From the NCBI GenBank assembly GCA_029582155.1, contig CM055907.1, forward strand, positions 28,660,432 through 28,724,431: a stretch of 64,000 nucleotides of DNA, given 5' to 3'. Made by a program: the position numbers and the translations under genes. Each line of letters opens with the position of its first letter. Position 1 is the first letter of the stretch. Positions 61,425 to 64,000 of this stretch are shown here, one piece after another. The stretch comes from Panopea generosa. Taxonomy: Eukaryota > Mollusca > Bivalvia > Adapedonta > Hiatellidae. Below the pieces are notes generated by a model. That model saw only the letters and a list, made by a program, of their open reading frames with translations. It did not search any database and was not told where the DNA came from.

Positions 61425-62424
61425 TGTGTTTGTACATTCACAGCCCGTTCAAATGACATAGCATATCTGATAATATTTGTGTTTGTACATTCACAGCCCG
61501 TTCAAATGACATAGCATATCTGATAATATTTGTGTTTGTACATTCACAGCCCGTTCAAATGACATAGCATATCTGATAATATTTGTATTTGTACATTCAC
61601 AGCCCGTTCAAATGACATAGCATATCTGATATATATTCACAACCCGTTCAAATGACATAGCATATCTGATATACATTCACAGCCCGTTCAAATGACATAG
61701 CATATCTGATATACATTCACAGCCCGTTCAAATGACATAGCATATCTGATATACATTCACAGCCCGTTCAAATGACATAGCATATATGTATATCCGTTCA
61801 AATGACATAGCATATCTGATATACAATTACAACCCGTTCCAATGATATAGCATATCTGATATACATTCACAGCCCGTTCAAATGACATAGCATGTCTGAT
61901 ATACATTCACAGCCCGTTCAAATGACATAGCATGTCTGATATACATTCACAGCCCGTTCAAATGACATAGCATATCTGATATACATTCACATCCCGTTCA
62001 AATGACATAGCATGTCTGATATACATTCACAACCCGTTCAAATGACATAGCATGTCTGATATACATTCACAGCCCGTTCAAATGACATAGCATGTCTGAT
62101 ATACATTCACAGCCCGTTCAAATGACATAGCATATCTGATATACATTCACATCCCGTTCAAATGACATAGCATATCTGATATACATTCACAACCCGTTCA
62201 AATGACATAGCATATCTGATATACATTCACAGCCCGTTCAAATGACATAGCATATCTGATATACATTCACAGCCCGTTCAAATGACATAGCATATCTGAT
62301 ATACATTCACAACCCGTTCAAATGACATAGCATATCTGATATACACTCACAGCCCGTTCAAATGACATAGCATATCTGATATACATTCACAACCCGTTCA
62401 AATGACATATCATATCTGATAATA
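61425..62424. repeat. 40-bp minisatellite, ~24 copies, with 53-bp ancestral units at the edge
   Basis: The unit is ACATTCACAGCCCGTTCAAA plus TGACATAGCATATCTGATAT. The first four units are 53 bases apart (CAGCCC at 61441, 61494, 61547, 61600) and include GATAATATTTGTGTTTGT; inner ones are 40. The last unit ends in CTGATAATATTTGTG, the same extra piece. Confidence 0.97.
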
Positions 62425-62845
62425 TTTGTGAATCTCTCATATCACCGACACTGTAATCAAAAATGATTTTCAAAATTTTAAAATCTATCATGGGCAGCTA
62501 TCCAAATATTTTAGAAAAGGAACTTCACTAACATGGATCCCGCGTTTACTTTATATGTTAAGTGTGTTACATACTTGGAGCGGAGGCCGACGATGATGAA
62601 GGATGCGTTCCTGTTTTTAGCATTCTCCAGGGATTACATTATAGAGAGTCTGTTTGCTTCAGTATGTCTTGAGACATTTAAACAGAACGCTGTAGTTTTC
62701 ATTAGTTACACAAAAAAAAAACACAAATACGAATGTATGTATTAATATAATTGGTTATAGCGCAAGCAATGCGAGCTTATATATTTGGTAACATGCTATC
62801 GTATCACGTTGCGGTCACCGCGTCATATTTATTAAATCAAGAAAA
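62425..62845. other. no recognised gene
   Basis: A 70-codon plus frame at 62533-62745 (MDPAFTLYVKCVTYLERRPT start) has no recognised domain. Confidence 0.4.
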
Positions 62846-62944
62846 TCGAAACAACGAAACTACGATGGTGAAAAGTCGACACAACGATGGTGAAAAGTTA
62901 TTTCGTTGTTTCGACTTTTCACCATCGTAGTTTCGTTGTTTCGA
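62846..62944. repeat. perfect 34-bp inverted repeat, 31-base spacer
   Basis: TCGAAACAACGAAACTACGA on to GTCGA (62846-62879) is the exact complement of 62911-62944. The spacer repeats ACGATGGTGAAAAG from the left arm. The sequence could form a long hairpin in RNA or a cruciform in DNA. Confidence 0.95.
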
Positions 62945-63360
62945 CTTTACTTAAAATAATTAATATGCCGCGATGGCCCCAACAGGAAACCGTTACATGC
63001 ATGTTGAAAAGAACTCCAAGAAAAACCTTCATTCCAGAAATGGTTTCATGAGGAGCCATTTTTGGATTTAGTCACTGGGAATATTTTAAAAATAAAAATA
63101 AACACTGCCGTTTGACCATTAACGTCCTGGAATAATAATAAAAGGAAGTTTAAAAAAAAATTAAAACCTATCGCTTTTCTAGCCAAATTGTGTTGGTAAT
63201 CTCATGTATTTTATATGTAATGTTGCTGACGATAAATAAAATTGTGTATCTTGTTTCTTGTTTTCGTAATTATTATTGATGTTACTGACACCAGCACATG
63301 ATCACGTGATTTCGGCACTCGTTTTCATAAGACACAAATAATGAACGATTCCACCAAATA
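62945..63360. other. no recognised gene
   Basis: Unique AT-rich sequence. Confidence 0.5.
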
Positions 63361-63518
63361 ACTCACCACTGATTCAAGTGGGAAAGTTATCAGTTACTTG
63401 CAGAGATGGGGTGTGCTCGAGTACTGGTTAATCCCAGGAAACAGTGGTTAGGTTAACTGATCGTCTGTTAGCCCTCGATGGCATAAAAATGACGCTAAAT
63501 ATTCAATCAGTCAATCAA
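63361..63518 (+). mobile_element. SINE family I, 5'-truncated, with 11-bp target duplication
   Basis: The body (TTATCAGTTACTTGCAGAG, GATCGTCTGTTAGCC) matches 10925-11025. It ends ATTCAATCAGTCAATCAATC, an AATC-type tail. TCCACCAAATA occurs at 63350-63360 and 63519-63529. No tRNA head, so reverse transcription stopped early. Confidence 0.85.
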
Positions 63519-63529
63519 TCCACCAAATA

Positions 63530-64000
63530 TACTTCTCTTATCTTGACCAACCTGCTCGAAGTTGCCGAATCTCTTTTTACATTTTTTTAAAGAACCGCTT
63601 GAAATAGGTCAAACCACCGTGGAGCGTTAAGAATTTCAAAACGTTTATCTTTAGAAGATTATCAAGACTACTTCGGAACTAATACTCTGACAAACCACAT
63701 TCCCTGCGCTCACTGTCAATGTCCGCGCATTAAATGGGTCAAAACACTAACCAAAGTTTGGTTCCCAAAAAAACCATGAGATTTAAATTCTTGTCAACAT
63801 GCGACAGCGTGTTACCATTTGCGCTCCCTTTGTTCCCTGTCAACAATGCATCGAAAGTGTGCAGAGAGACACGTAAAAAAGTACCGCATTCAGCAATACA
63901 CATCCTTTGTGTTTACATCGTAAACATACATTATAGCTAATTATAACATATGAACTCATCTTGAAAACATACATTTGACAGTCATGGACATAATTTATTA
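63530..64000. other. no recognised gene
   Basis: Unique sequence to the window end; a 68-codon frame at 63734-63940 has no motif. Confidence 0.5.

Overview
This window looks like intergenic or intronic DNA from the nuclear genome of a bivalve mollusc. It is AT-rich, has no complete protein-coding gene that I can recognise, and carries mariner and hAT transposase relics, several tRNA-derived SINE families, small terminal-inverted-repeat (TIR) elements and many minisatellites. Placing it in a bivalve is an inference from the repeat types, especially the elements that begin AAACAAGAGG followed by a GGCC palindrome. No species can be named from the sequence alone.

Layout. 1-13 kb: a 32-bp minisatellite, two broken mariner transposases (376-768 and 5520-5985), three small tandem arrays, two TIR elements (6534-7267 and 7546-7689), a composite element with nested arrays of about 160 bp (8130-10620), and two inverted copies of a minisatellite-bearing element (6113-6424 and 12042-12857). 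14-17.4 kb: a hAT transposase C-terminal relic split by a 3-kb, ~32-bp satellite whose monomer matches the missing transposase codons; the satellite also has a 1222-bp higher-order period. 17.7-31 kb: minisatellites of about 21, 51, 55, 60 and 54 bp, SINEs, and a three-layer insertion (SINE, then a TIR element, then a 134-bp duplication). 32.2-36 kb: a 3.7-kb, 37-bp satellite with a 1294-bp higher-order period. 38-41 kb: 30-, 42- and 20-bp arrays. 42.8-45.8 kb: two long elements sharing a head and tail design with a third at 27.8 kb. 51-58 kb: a minisatellite interrupted by a SINE with a 12-bp target duplication, a second dated SINE insertion, a 35-bp array and long microsatellites. 61.4-62.4 kb: a 40/53-bp array. 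62.8 kb: a perfect 34-bp inverted repeat.

By hand tally about a third of the window is tandemly repeated. Most long open frames here are by-products of arrays whose period is a multiple of three (21, 42, 54, 60 bp), or chance frames in AT-rich DNA. Nothing suggests an operon or a working pathway; the biological content is the life history of mobile elements and satellites. The most interesting observation is a satellite that appears to have grown out of transposase coding sequence.
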